Below, in pieces: positions 33,424 through 42,016 of a DNA stretch of 64,000 bases. Both the position numbers and the translations under genes were made by a program. Origin of the DNA: Labedella endophytica (GTDB lineage Bacteria; Actinomycetota; Actinomycetes; Actinomycetales; Microbacteriaceae). The DNA is taken from NCBI RefSeq assembly GCF_003990045.1, contig NZ_RZGZ01000002.1, forward strand, positions 248,001 to 312,000. The letters are read 5' to 3'. Every line of letters starts with the position of its first letter. Position 1 is the stretch's first letter. The notes beneath the pieces are model-generated. The model was not told where the DNA came from, searched no databases, and saw only the letters and a program-made list of their open reading frames with translations.

Positions 33424-33449
33424 TATGTGCTCGAATATTCGAGCACATA
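33424..33449. terminator. 26-nt perfect palindrome with flanking T tracts
   Basis: TATGTGCTCGAAT followed by its exact reverse complement forms a perfect self-complementary block. GGAGGTTTTTA follows on the plus strand and, read on the minus strand, TTTTT lies 6 nt after it. It lies downstream of the LigD-type gene and upstream of DUF2277, so a terminator is likely; a protein-binding operator is the alternative. Confidence 0.5.
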
Positions 33450-33466
33450 GGAGGTTTTTAGGGGGG

Positions 33467-34495
33467 TCAGTTGGGGTCGGGGGTGCGGGCGCGGGAAGGT
33501 TGGACGCGCGGCGGCTCGCCCGGCATCTTGGGGAAGTCCGGCGGGAAGGGGAGCTCGCCGAGGCCGTTCTCGAGGTCACGCGCCCACCACTCCATGAGGG
33601 TGTCCAGGCGCCCCGGCTTCTCGTGCATGCGGGCCCACGGGTCTCCGATGGTGCGCAGTCGCTCGGGGATCGAGTGGATGGTGAGGGAATGCGGATCGAC
33701 ACTGCCGAGCTCGTCCCACTCGAGAGGGCACGAGACGCTCGCCATCGGAAGCGCCCGCGGGCTGTACGCTCCCGCCATCGTGCGGTCGCGGTTCGCCTGA
33801 TTGAAGTCGACGAACATCTTCTGCCCGCGTTCCTCCTTCCACCAGTTCGTCGTGACGGTGTCGGGCAGGCGCCGCTCGAGCTCGCGGGCCGCCGCGATGA
33901 CCGCGTGTCGAACGTCGAGGAACTCGAGCACGGGCTCGATCGGGGCGAAGACGTGTAACCCGCGATTGCCTGACGTCTTCACGAACGCCGTGAGACCCGC
34001 CTCTGCGAGCAGGTCGCGCAGGGCGAGTGCGGCGGGGATCGCGTCGTCGAAGTCAGTGCCCGGCTGCGGGTCGAGGTCGATGCGAAGCTGGTCCGGGTGG
34101 TCGGTGTCTCCCGCGCGCGAGGCCCACGGATGGAACACGATCGTGTTCATCTGCACAGCCCAGACCGTCGCGGCCGTTTCGTTCAGGACCGCCTGGGGGT
34201 GGGAGCGGGCACTCGGATACTCCACCGTCACCGCGTCGACGTAGTCCGGCGCACCCTTCGGCGGGTTCTTGGAGAAGAACCACTCGCCGTCGACCCCTCC
34301 GGGGAACCGCTGCAACGAGACCGGTCGGTCGCCGTTCGCCGCGAGGAAGGCCTCCGACACCTCGACCATGTAGGTGGCGAGGTCGAGCTTCGTGATGCCG
34401 GCCTCGGGCCAGAGCACGCGATCGGGGCTCGAGAGGCGGACCTCGCGATCGCCCGACGGACCGGGGACGGGAATGGTGACGGCGCTGCTTGCCAT
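33467..34495 (-). CDS. LigD-type polymerase (archaeo-eukaryotic primase domain)
   Basis: The 342-residue protein is a stand-alone polymerase domain of the NHEJ LigD family. Visible motifs are LSSPDRVLWPEAGITKLDLA, QRFPGGVDGEWFFSKNPP, the catalytic RIDLDPQ acidic pair, VKTSGNRGLHVFAPI and RTMAGAYSPRALPMASVS. It fills gaps during double-strand break joining. ATG 34495 is preferred; an ATG/GTG choice at 34504 adds three residues. It is divergent in direction from LigC but lies within the same repair cluster. Confidence 0.85.
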   Translation of the reverse strand: MASSAVTIPVPGPSGDREVRLSSPDRVLWPEAGITKLDLATYMVEVSEAFLAANGDRPVSLQRFPGGVDGEWFFSKNPPKGAPDYVDAVTVEYPSARSHPQAVLNETAATVWAVQMNTIVFHPWASRAGDTDHPDQLRIDLDPQPGTDFDDAIPAALALRDLLAEAGLTAFVKTSGNRGLHVFAPIEPVLEFLDVRHAVIAAARELERRLPDTVTTNWWKEERGQKMFVDFNQANRDRTMAGAYSPRALPMASVSCPLEWDELGSVDPHSLTIHSIPERLRTIGDPWARMHEKPGRLDTLMEWWARDLENGLGELPFPPDFPKMPGEPPRVQPSRARTPDPN

Positions 34496-34541
34496 GCCTC
34501 GCACCCTACGCGTGCGAACGATCCCGGCGCGAGGGGTCGAC

Positions 34542-34934
34542 TCAGCGGGCGTTCCGAGTTCGGCGGTCGTTCTCCTTCTGGATCGCCTCGACGAGCTCGT
34601 CCTTCGTCATCCGTGAGCGGCCGGACACCTCGAGCCGCTTCGCGAGATCGAGGAGGTGCTCCTTCGTCGCGTTCGCATCCACCCCGCCGGCCGTCTCGGC
34701 CGACGAATCGACACCGCCCTCGGCCTTCTCGTCCGATGGGCCGTTCTCGTCCTTGCGTTCCCAATGGTCGCCGACCTTCTCGTACTCGTGCTTGAGCGCG
34801 GCGAACGCCGTGCGGTGAGAACGTTCCCCCTCGCCGTAACTGTCGACGGCGGAGTCGTGGGTCTTCGACCAGAGCGCCTGGGCGTGTTTGTCGCTGCGCT
34901 CGAGGGTGGACGGCAGTTCATCCTTGGCTGGCAT
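34542..34934 (-). CDS. ChaB domain plus Rho N-terminal-like (SAP) domain protein
   Basis: The 130-residue protein has an N-terminal ChaB domain (residues 1-60, PAKDELPSTLERSDKHAQAL and AFAALKHEYEKVGDHWE) and a C-terminal SAP/Rho_N helix pair (RLEVSGRSRMTKDELVEAI). The linker is acidic and flexible. ChaB was first tied to cation transport regulation, but the Rho_N part suggests nucleic acid binding. It ends 46 nt before the LigD-type gene on the same strand, so co-transcription is possible. Confidence 0.8.
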   Translation of the reverse strand: MPAKDELPSTLERSDKHAQALWSKTHDSAVDSYGEGERSHRTAFAALKHEYEKVGDHWERKDENGPSDEKAEGGVDSSAETAGGVDANATKEHLLDLAKRLEVSGRSRMTKDELVEAIQKENDRRTRNAR

Positions 34935-35055
34935 CGTGTACCTCCTCGTCGTCGGTGATCGAGTCCAGTCTCGTCCTCTCCTCCCACCTCGGGCACCCGC
35001 TTGTCGAGCGCGCGGACCGATGGCACAATCGCCGCCTCGACGGCACCGAGTGCGG

Positions 35056-36690
35056 TCAGCCGGCGAGCGGCTCACCGCGGCGTCGGGCCTGCTCGTCCGG
35101 GTCCGGGACGGGCGCCGCCGCGAGAAGGCGCCGGGTGTAGTCGTGCTCGGGTGCCGTCAGCACACGCCGCCGCTCGCCCTCCTCGACGATGCCGCCGCGG
35201 TGCAGGACGACGACGCGGTCGCAGAGGGCGTCGACGACGGCGAGGTCGTGGCTGATGAAGAGGCACGCGAAGCGGAACTGCTGCTGGAGGCGCCGCAGCA
35301 GGTCGAGCACCGTCGCCTGAACCGACACGTCGAGAGCCGACGTGGGTTCGTCCGCGATGAGCAGCAGCGGATCGAGGGCGACGGCGCGCGCGATCGCGAC
35401 GCGCTGCCGCTGCCCTCCCGAGAGCTCGTGCGGGTAGCGGCTGGACCACGCTGAGGGAAGCTCCACTGCTTCGAGGAGACCGGACACGCGTCCGGCCAAC
35501 TCGGTGCCCCGGAGTCCCAGGTGCACCCGCAGGGGCTCGCCGATCGACTGGCCGATCGTGCGCCGCGGGTCGAGAGCCGCCGTGGGGTTCTGGAACACGA
35601 CGCCGATGCGCTTCTTCACCGCGCGCGCCTCGGAGCGGGATGCACGTCGCAGGTCCACGCCGACGACGACCACACGTCCCTCGGCCACGGGGGCGAGGCC
35701 GAGCACGCTCTTCCCGATCGTCGACTTGCCCGACCCGGACTCGCCGACGAGAGCGAGCATCTCCCCCGCCCGGATGTGGAGGGAGACACCGTCGACGGCA
35801 CGCACGTGACGCCCGCGCCGGTTGCGATATTCGACGACGAGCCCCTCCACCTCGAGCACCGGTCGTTCCTCCGCCAGCGCAGCGGTTCCCCGGTCGCCCG
35901 TCCCGATGCGCGGGACGGCCGCGAGCAGCGCTCGGGTGTACTCCGCGCGGGGCGCGGTGAAGATGGACCGCACGTCGGCGGTCTCCTCGATCCGTCCCGC
36001 ACGCATCACGACGACCCGGTCGGCGAGGTCCGCGACCACGCCCATGTCGTGCGTGATGAGGAGGATGGCGGCGTTCGTGCGCGCCTGGAGCCGGCGGAGC
36101 ACGTCGAGGATCTCGCGCTGAACGGTCACGTCGAGCGCGGTCGTGGGCTCGTCCGCGATGAGCACCTCGGGGTCGCACGCGAGCGCCATCGCGATCATCA
36201 CACGTTGCGCCTGGCCGCCGGAGAGCTGGTGGGGGTAGTAGCCGAGACGGTCCTCGGGGTCGGGCAGCTCCACCATGCGCAACAGCTCGACGGCGCGCGC
36301 GCGGCGCTCGGCGCCCGACATCCCCTGGCCGTGCCGTTTGAGCATCTCGATGATCTGGTACCCCACGGTGAAGACGGGGTCGAGTGCGTTCGACGGATCT
36401 TGGAAGATCATCGAGACCTTCCGCCCACGGATGGCGGCGAAGTCCCGCTCGGACGCCCCGACGACGTTCGTACCGTCGACGAGGATCCGCCCCGTGACGG
36501 TCGCGTTGTCCGGGAGGAGCCCGAGCACGGCGAGTGACGTGACACTCTTGCCCGACCCGGACTCGCCCACGATCGCGAGGACCTCTCCGGCGTGCAGGTC
36601 GAAGTCGACGGCATGCACGGCCGGGACCCGTTCGCCTCCCACCGAGAAGTCGATCGCGAGGTCGCGCACGGAGAGGACCGGTGTCGTCAT
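35056..36690 (-). CDS. Peptide ABC transporter, two ATPase domains in one chain (DppD-DppF-like)
   Basis: The 544 residues hold two complete ABC domains in tandem. Each has Walker A GESGSGKS (first at residues 42-49), a signature LSGGQ, Walker B ([13 protein letters not shown] and [13 protein letters not shown]) and an H-loop. It energises uptake of oligopeptides with the permeases at 38689-40501. The ATG overlaps the TGA of the regulator gene (ATGA). The Q-loop [10 protein letters not shown] and [10 protein letters not shown] place both halves in the nickel/peptide family. It is the last gene of the operon. Confidence 0.9.
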   Translation of the reverse strand: MTTPVLSVRDLAIDFSVGGERVPAVHAVDFDLHAGEVLAIVGESGSGKSVTSLAVLGLLPDNATVTGRILVDGTNVVGASERDFAAIRGRKVSMIFQDPSNALDPVFTVGYQIIEMLKRHGQGMSGAERRARAVELLRMVELPDPEDRLGYYPHQLSGGQAQRVMIAMALACDPEVLIADEPTTALDVTVQREILDVLRRLQARTNAAILLITHDMGVVADLADRVVVMRAGRIEETADVRSIFTAPRAEYTRALLAAVPRIGTGDRGTAALAEERPVLEVEGLVVEYRNRRGRHVRAVDGVSLHIRAGEMLALVGESGSGKSTIGKSVLGLAPVAEGRVVVVGVDLRRASRSEARAVKKRIGVVFQNPTAALDPRRTIGQSIGEPLRVHLGLRGTELAGRVSGLLEAVELPSAWSSRYPHELSGGQRQRVAIARAVALDPLLLIADEPTSALDVSVQATVLDLLRRLQQQFRFACLFISHDLAVVDALCDRVVVLHRGGIVEEGERRRVLTAPEHDYTRRLLAAAPVPDPDEQARRRGEPLAG

Positions 36691-37265
36691 GGGGTGTCGT
36701 CCTTCGGAAGGTCGGGCGTCTCGGGCGTCGTGGGGTCTCCGGCCTCCGCGGCGTCGCGGTAGGCCTCCCAATCCGCGAGCATCTTGCGGTGGTAGCCCTC
36801 GAGCCAGGTCATGTAGCGCTGGGCGTTGCGCAGTCGCGTGCGGGGGCCACTCGCGTCGCCGGGGACGAGGTCGAGGCCCCCGATGACGGTGCCCTTCATC
36901 CGGCGGAGGTATTCCCGCTCGCCGCTCAGGAATGCGCCCCAGACGTCGTCCTCGACGCGGAAATAGTGCGCGCGGTCGCCGGGAAGGGTGTGGCGCTTGA
37001 GGAATCCGACGGTCACGAGGGCGCGTGTCGCCATCGACACCGCCCCGGTGCTCGCATGCAGGAGGTGCGCGATCTGCGCGGAGGAGAGGTACGGCTCGTC
37101 GACGATGATGAGCAGTCCGAGGACCCGACCGTCCATCCGGGCGTTGTTCGCGGACTCCCACGAGGAGGCGAAGTCCTCCACGAAGGTACGCGTCGCGTCG
37201 TCGAGCTCCGTGAGGCGGTCGTCTCCGTCACTCATGGCCGTGGTCTCGGTGGGGTTCTGGGTCAT
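36687..37265 (-). CDS. GbsR/MarR-type transcriptional regulator
   Basis: The 192-residue regulator has a winged-helix region: RVLGLLIIVDEPYLSSAQIAHLL, then ASTGAVSMATRALVTVGFLKR and the wing ending HYFRVED. The C-terminal half is helical with a long Asp/Pro/Thr tail. It is embedded in the peptide operon with 4-nt overlaps on both sides, so it is made in step with the transporter and could be an autoregulator. The palindrome at 43789-43808 upstream of the operon is a candidate target. Confidence 0.75.
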   Translation of the reverse strand: MTQNPTETTAMSDGDDRLTELDDATRTFVEDFASSWESANNARMDGRVLGLLIIVDEPYLSSAQIAHLLHASTGAVSMATRALVTVGFLKRHTLPGDRAHYFRVEDDVWGAFLSGEREYLRRMKGTVIGGLDLVPGDASGPRTRLRNAQRYMTWLEGYHRKMLADWEAYRDAAEAGDPTTPETPDLPKDDTP

Positions 37266-38692
37266 AGGGACATCCTGGCAAGAGTGTCGACGGGACGCCC
37301 GGAGGCGAGGGCGCGTCGGTACGCCTCGATGGGCCACATGGTCATGCCGCCCATCGTCACGGCGGTGATCGCGCCATCGGCGTCGCGCTCGAAGAGCACC
37401 GGCTCGCCGGTGGCCCCGAAGCCGGGCACGCTCTCGGTGCGCACGTCGTCGCCGTCGACGTCGAGGAACTGGTGCGCGCTCTTCGGCTCGGGCGAGCGCG
37501 GGGAGATGCTCGCGAGCTTGCCGCCGAGGTCGACGATGTCGACGACCCCCCACATGTTGGCGAAGCGGCCGGTGAAGCGGGACAGATCGGTGTCGGATGC
37601 GTCGTCGTCCGTCTCCACGTCCTGCGCGGCACCGAGAGCGAGGTCGACGAGCTGCACGACACCCGTCATGAGTGCGTCGGCGGGACCGTCGACGGCGTTC
37701 GTGAGCACCGAGAGGACGAGGGAGTCGGTCGGGTCGATCCACGTGCGGGTGATGTGGCCGGGGTAGCCCCCGCTGTGACCCACGAGGTCGCGGTCGCCGA
37801 TCGTGCGCTGCTCGAAGCCGAGACCGTAGCGGCCGAGCTCGACGCCGTGCGCCTCCACGCGGGACTCCTCGCGCTGGAGGAGGCGTTTGCTCGCGTCGGT
37901 CACGAGGGTGTCGTCGCCGAACCAGTGCGCCGCACCGTACGTCGTGAGGTCGCGGGCGGTGGAGTACCAGCCGGTCGCGGCGGCCATCGCCCGCGTGTCG
38001 ACGTGTTCGATCCGGTGGCGCTCGTCGTCACCCGCGGTGAGTCCGGTGTGGCCCGCCGCGTAGTCAGCCGCGCGAGAGGCGTCGTACTCCGGTCCCGAGT
38101 CCGCGAGGCCGAGCCGCGCGGCGATGTTCTCCGTCACGTAGTCGTTGTACGGCGTTCCGCTCGCAGCCTCGACGACGAGACCGAGAAGCGAGTACCCGAT
38201 GTTCGAGTACTTGAAGTGCTCGTTGGGCGCGAAGATGGCGCCGTCCGTGCGGGCGCCCGCGATGAGCGCGTCGCGGTTGAGGAACTCGCCGCCGCGCTGC
38301 CAGAAGTTGTTCTCCACGCCGTCGCGGATCACGCCGCCCTGGTGTCCGAGGAGTTCGCGCACCGTGACGGGCGCGAGCTCCGTCCCCTCGAGCTCGGGGA
38401 TCCAGTGCGCGACTGTGTCGTCGAGCCGCAGGGACCCGGTCTCGGCGAGCTGCAGGATCGCGGTCGCGGTCATCGTCTTCGAGTGCGAGGCGATGCGGAA
38501 GAGGTGCCCGGTGGTGAGCTCCTCACCGGTTTCGAGGTCCGCGTGTCCCCACGCGATGTCGAGCACGATCTCGTCGTCGACCCGGATCGCGGCCTGGATG
38601 CCGGGGGTGCGGCGGTAGCCGCCCTGGAATGCGAGCCAGTCCTCGAGATACGGGGCGAGCGAGCGGAGGACGGAGATGCGGTCGATCGTCAT
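37262..38692 (-). CDS. S12 family serine hydrolase (beta-lactamase/D-aminopeptidase-like)
   Basis: The 476-residue enzyme shows the penicillin-binding-protein fold motifs: Ser69-x-x-Lys72 (SHSK), Tyr-Ser-Asn in FKYSNIGYSLLG, and His-Ser-Gly in GHSGGYPGH. A C-terminal beta domain of about 120 residues follows. There is no signal peptide, so it acts inside the cell on imported peptides; D-peptides or murein peptides are plausible. It overlaps both neighbours in the operon by 4 nt. Confidence 0.85.
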   Translation of the reverse strand: MTIDRISVLRSLAPYLEDWLAFQGGYRRTPGIQAAIRVDDEIVLDIAWGHADLETGEELTTGHLFRIASHSKTMTATAILQLAETGSLRLDDTVAHWIPELEGTELAPVTVRELLGHQGGVIRDGVENNFWQRGGEFLNRDALIAGARTDGAIFAPNEHFKYSNIGYSLLGLVVEAASGTPYNDYVTENIAARLGLADSGPEYDASRAADYAAGHTGLTAGDDERHRIEHVDTRAMAAATGWYSTARDLTTYGAAHWFGDDTLVTDASKRLLQREESRVEAHGVELGRYGLGFEQRTIGDRDLVGHSGGYPGHITRTWIDPTDSLVLSVLTNAVDGPADALMTGVVQLVDLALGAAQDVETDDDASDTDLSRFTGRFANMWGVVDIVDLGGKLASISPRSPEPKSAHQFLDVDGDDVRTESVPGFGATGEPVLFERDADGAITAVTMGGMTMWPIEAYRRALASGRPVDTLARMSL

Positions 38693-39582
38693 GATCGTCC
38701 CTTCGGGTCGAGGGCGTCGCGGAGGATGTCGCCCAGCGTGATGAGGCTGAGCACCGTGACGGTGAGGAAGATGCTCGGGAAGACGAGCAGGTGGGGTTCG
38801 CTCTGGAAGTAGGACTGCGCGGTCGACAGCTGCAGGCCCCACGAGATCGACGGGGCCCGCAGTCCCACGCCGAGGAAGGTCAGCGTCGACTCCGCCACGA
38901 TGACCGATCCGACCATCGTGGTCGCGATCGCGAGCACCGGGCCGAGCGAGTTGGGGATCACGTGGTCGAGCAGGATGCGCCGGTCGCGCAGGCCCATCGC
39001 CTGCGCGGCCTGCACGTACTCCGTGGAGCGCACCGTGCGCACGGAGCTGCGCACGAGCCGCGCGAGGGTCGGCCAGGAGAAGAACGCGATCACGAGCGAC
39101 ACCGTGACGGCCGAGCGCGTACCGAGACCGTTGAGCACGACGATGGCGCCGAGGAGGAAGGGGAAGCCGAGGAAGACGTCTGTGAGGCGGGCGACGACAC
39201 GGTCCGCGAAACCACCGTAGTAGCCCGCGATCGTGCCGAGCACCATCGCGATCGCGAGGCACAGGATCGTCGTGAGCAGCCCGATGAAGAGCGAGGTCTG
39301 CGTGCCGTAGATGACGTTCGCGAAGATGTCGCAGCCCTGCAGGTCGGTGCCGAAGACGTGGGCGCCGCCCGGCTCGAGCGCGCTCTGCGAGAGGTCGCAC
39401 GCGCGCGGGTCCGGTTGCCCGAACATGCCGGCGATCGGCCCGGGCAGGATCGCGATGGCCGCGAGGATCGCGAGGGCGACCGAGCAGATCCAGAAGAGGG
39501 GACGCGCACGAAGGGTCGCCCACATGCTGCGGTCGGCCGGTGCGACGAGGGGCGCCTGCTGCGGCGCGAGTTGCTCACTCAT
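38689..39582 (-). CDS. Peptide ABC transporter permease (DppC-like)
   Basis: The 297-residue protein has about six membrane helices and the BPD permease loop AAQAMGLRDRRILLDHVIPNS (EAA-like), with the DppC-type N-terminal region (HVFGTDLQGCDIFANVIYG). The extracellular loop contains two Cys. It pairs with the permease at 39575-40501, overlapping it by 8 nt. Confidence 0.9.
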   Translation of the reverse strand: MSEQLAPQQAPLVAPADRSMWATLRARPLFWICSVALAILAAIAILPGPIAGMFGQPDPRACDLSQSALEPGGAHVFGTDLQGCDIFANVIYGTQTSLFIGLLTTILCLAIAMVLGTIAGYYGGFADRVVARLTDVFLGFPFLLGAIVVLNGLGTRSAVTVSLVIAFFSWPTLARLVRSSVRTVRSTEYVQAAQAMGLRDRRILLDHVIPNSLGPVLAIATTMVGSVIVAESTLTFLGVGLRAPSISWGLQLSTAQSYFQSEPHLLVFPSIFLTVTVLSLITLGDILRDALDPKGRS

Positions 39583-40501
39583 GGCGGATCCTCGGGTCGA
39601 GCACGGAATTGATGAGATCGACGACGACGCTCGTCGCCAGGAAGATCAGGATGAGGGCGGTCGCGACGCCCACGACGGTCGGTCCCTCATGGGTCTTGAT
39701 GGCGTCGAACAGCAGCGCCCCGATGCCCGGCAGGTTGAAGATCGCCTCGATGACGACCGTCCCGCCGAGGAGGTAGCCGAGGTCGATCGCGAGGAACGTG
39801 AGCACGGGGGCCACCGAGTTGCGCATGACGTGCACGCCCACGATGTTGCGGCGCGGCATGCCCTTGGCGGTCAGTGTCCGGACGAAGTCGGACCGGAGGG
39901 TGTCGACGACGCTGCCGCGCATGAGGCGAGTGACGCTCGCGAGACCGAAGAGTGCGATGACGATGGCGGGGAGCAGGTAGGCGGTGGGCCAACCCTCGCT
40001 CGTCCCGGCGATCGGGAACCAGCCGAGCTGGAGGCCGAACACGAGCTGCGCCGTGACGCCGAGCACGAAGACGGGGATCGACGTCGCGAGCACCGTGCCC
40101 ACCAGGACGGTGCGGTCGACGAGGCCGCCGCTGCGGAGCCCAGAGATCAGGCCGAGGACGACGCCGACGACGACCTCGATCGCCCACGCGGTGAGCGCCA
40201 GGGTGATCGTGACGGGCCAGCGGGCGGCCATCCGGTCGCCGACGGGGCGGCCGTCGAAGCCGGTGCCGAGATCCCCCGTGAAGAGTCCGCCCACGTAGCG
40301 CAGGTACTGCAGCCACACGGGCTCGTCGAGGTGGTACTGCGCGCGCAACTGCGCCTGGACGGCCTCCGGCAGCGGTCGGTCGCCGCCGAGGGCGGCGATG
40401 GGGTCACCGGGCAGCGTGAACACCATGACGTAGATGATGAACGTGACGCCGACGAAGACGATCGCGAGCTCCACGACACGACGTCCGACGAAGCGGATCA
40501 C
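39575..40501 (-). CDS. Peptide ABC transporter permease (DppB-like)
   Basis: The 308-residue DppB-type permease begins with an RRVVELAIVFVGVTFIIY helix. It has the FTLPGDPIAALGG extracellular loop, several further helices, and the permease loop TLTAKGMPRRNIVGVHVMRNS. GTG start overlapping the TGA of the M14 peptidase gene (GTGA). Confidence 0.9.
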   Translation of the reverse strand: MIRFVGRRVVELAIVFVGVTFIIYVMVFTLPGDPIAALGGDRPLPEAVQAQLRAQYHLDEPVWLQYLRYVGGLFTGDLGTGFDGRPVGDRMAARWPVTITLALTAWAIEVVVGVVLGLISGLRSGGLVDRTVLVGTVLATSIPVFVLGVTAQLVFGLQLGWFPIAGTSEGWPTAYLLPAIVIALFGLASVTRLMRGSVVDTLRSDFVRTLTAKGMPRRNIVGVHVMRNSVAPVLTFLAIDLGYLLGGTVVIEAIFNLPGIGALLFDAIKTHEGPTVVGVATALILIFLATSVVVDLINSVLDPRIRHE

Positions 40502-41937
40502 GAGCCGTCCCCGGCCAGTTGCGCCGCCATCGCGAGGGTCGACGCGTACTGCACGCCCACGAGCTTCTCGACGGGAAGGACCTCGAGGCCGGCGACGGCG
40601 TCGGACTCGGCGATCCACTCGTCGTAGGCCGCGCGCAGCTCGGCCGCCGCCCGCCGCACCTCGACGGGTGCGATCCCGGCCACGACCTCCGCGTCGAGCG
40701 CTCGCACGAGCATGCCGCCGAACCGGAGGCGGAAGCAGCGCACCAGGTCGGCGTTCGTGAAGACCTCTGCGACGGTCGCGGGGCGCCGCGACTCGGGGCG
40801 ATCCGCGCGTGCGGCCTCCGCGTCACCCGCCGCCGTCATCATCGGGACGAACGCACGGGAGGCCCGGAGGAACGGCGAGGCGACCGTGAGGTGGGGCTCG
40901 GCCGCGGCGAGGGCACGACCGAGGATCGCCCCCGTCTGCCGCAGCTCCGTCGCCTTCCGGCGCAGCACCGCGTCGTAGGCCGTGTTCGAGGTACTCGTGT
41001 CGAGCGCGTCGTCGTGCGACCAGTAGGGCAGCTCGGCGATGAGCACGAGGGTGCCGAAGCGGGCGGCGTAGTCGGCCGAGCCGCCTCCCCCGACCTCGCG
41101 GGTGGGATCGACGCCCAGGGCCTCGAGGTAGTCGTAGTGGTCCGTCGCGAGGGGCGAGAGGAACACGGCCTGCGCCACCGCCGTGAGGTCGGCCGACTCG
41201 GGCTCCCCCGCGTCGAGCGGCAGACCGAGCGCCTTTGGGATCGCGTGCAGGGCGGCGACCGCGCCCGGGAGCTCGCGGCTCACGTAGTAGTAGACACCGC
41301 CGAGCTCCGCGTTGTGGAGGCCCACGAGGAGGGCGGGGTGCGTCTCGACCATGAGCTGCATGAGCGCCTGGGTCTCGGGCATCGGCCGGTCGAAGTAGGC
41401 GTCTTTATAGGAAATCGGGAACGACCACTCGACCTGCTCCTGCGGAGCCGGGCGGTAGAAGTTCCGCGCGTAGTGCGATCGGTCGCCCGGGTTCGCGAAC
41501 CAGCCCTCGTTGAGGCGGGCGCCGTCCGGGTCGATGGTGGGGATGATGTGCCACGTCGTGTCGAAACGCGCGAAGAAGTCCGGCTCGGCGAGCACGTGCT
41601 CCGCGAGGACGCGCGCCGTGTGGAAGCCGATGGGCTCGTTGGGGTGCACGCCTCCCACGACGAGGGCGTGGCGGGAGCCCGTCCCGACGACGTACTCGTG
41701 GATCGGCTCACCGAGGCGGGAGGTACCGATGCGTCGCTTCACGAGGAGGCCGCCGGAGGACGCGGCGAGGGCGTCGAAGCCGGCGAGCAGCTCGTCGATG
41801 GGAGGGAACGTCGTGAGGGGCTCGATGCGCGCGGCGCGCTCGAGGATCTCGGGGAGCGACGGGGCAGCTCCGGTGGGCGGCGGCGCGGTGGTCACGGTGT
41901 CGGTGATCGCGCTGTCGGCGGTCGGCGTCGAGGTCAT
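40498..41937 (-). CDS. M14 family zinc carboxypeptidase-like
   Basis: The 479 residues contain the zinc motif His98-x-x-Glu101 (VHPNEPIG) and a third ligand His in LLVGLHNAELG; these match the M14 fold. There is no signal peptide. An N-terminal extension of about 30 residues is rich in Thr, Pro and Ala. Cytoplasmic M14 peptidases trim oligopeptides, and MpaA-like ones cleave gamma-D-Glu-meso-Dap bonds. Its place between binding protein and permeases fits processing of imported peptides. Confidence 0.8.
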   Translation of the reverse strand: MTSTPTADSAITDTVTTAPPPTGAAPSLPEILERAARIEPLTTFPPIDELLAGFDALAASSGGLLVKRRIGTSRLGEPIHEYVVGTGSRHALVVGGVHPNEPIGFHTARVLAEHVLAEPDFFARFDTTWHIIPTIDPDGARLNEGWFANPGDRSHYARNFYRPAPQEQVEWSFPISYKDAYFDRPMPETQALMQLMVETHPALLVGLHNAELGGVYYYVSRELPGAVAALHAIPKALGLPLDAGEPESADLTAVAQAVFLSPLATDHYDYLEALGVDPTREVGGGGSADYAARFGTLVLIAELPYWSHDDALDTSTSNTAYDAVLRRKATELRQTGAILGRALAAAEPHLTVASPFLRASRAFVPMMTAAGDAEAARADRPESRRPATVAEVFTNADLVRCFRLRFGGMLVRALDAEVVAGIAPVEVRRAAAELRAAYDEWIAESDAVAGLEVLPVEKLVGVQYASTLAMAAQLAGDGS

Positions 41938-42016
41938 CGGTTCCCTCAGGTGGATCGGTGTGCTGTGCAGATGGGGGTCCCGCCGGCCGGCTCGCGCTCG
42001 CCCGGCGGGACCGGTC

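Noticed and set aside
33424-33449. SOS (LexA) box inside the palindrome near the repair genes
   Set aside because: The core TCGAATATTCGA is shorter than, and does not fit, the actinobacterial LexA consensus with its 4-nt centre and GAAC/GTTC arms.
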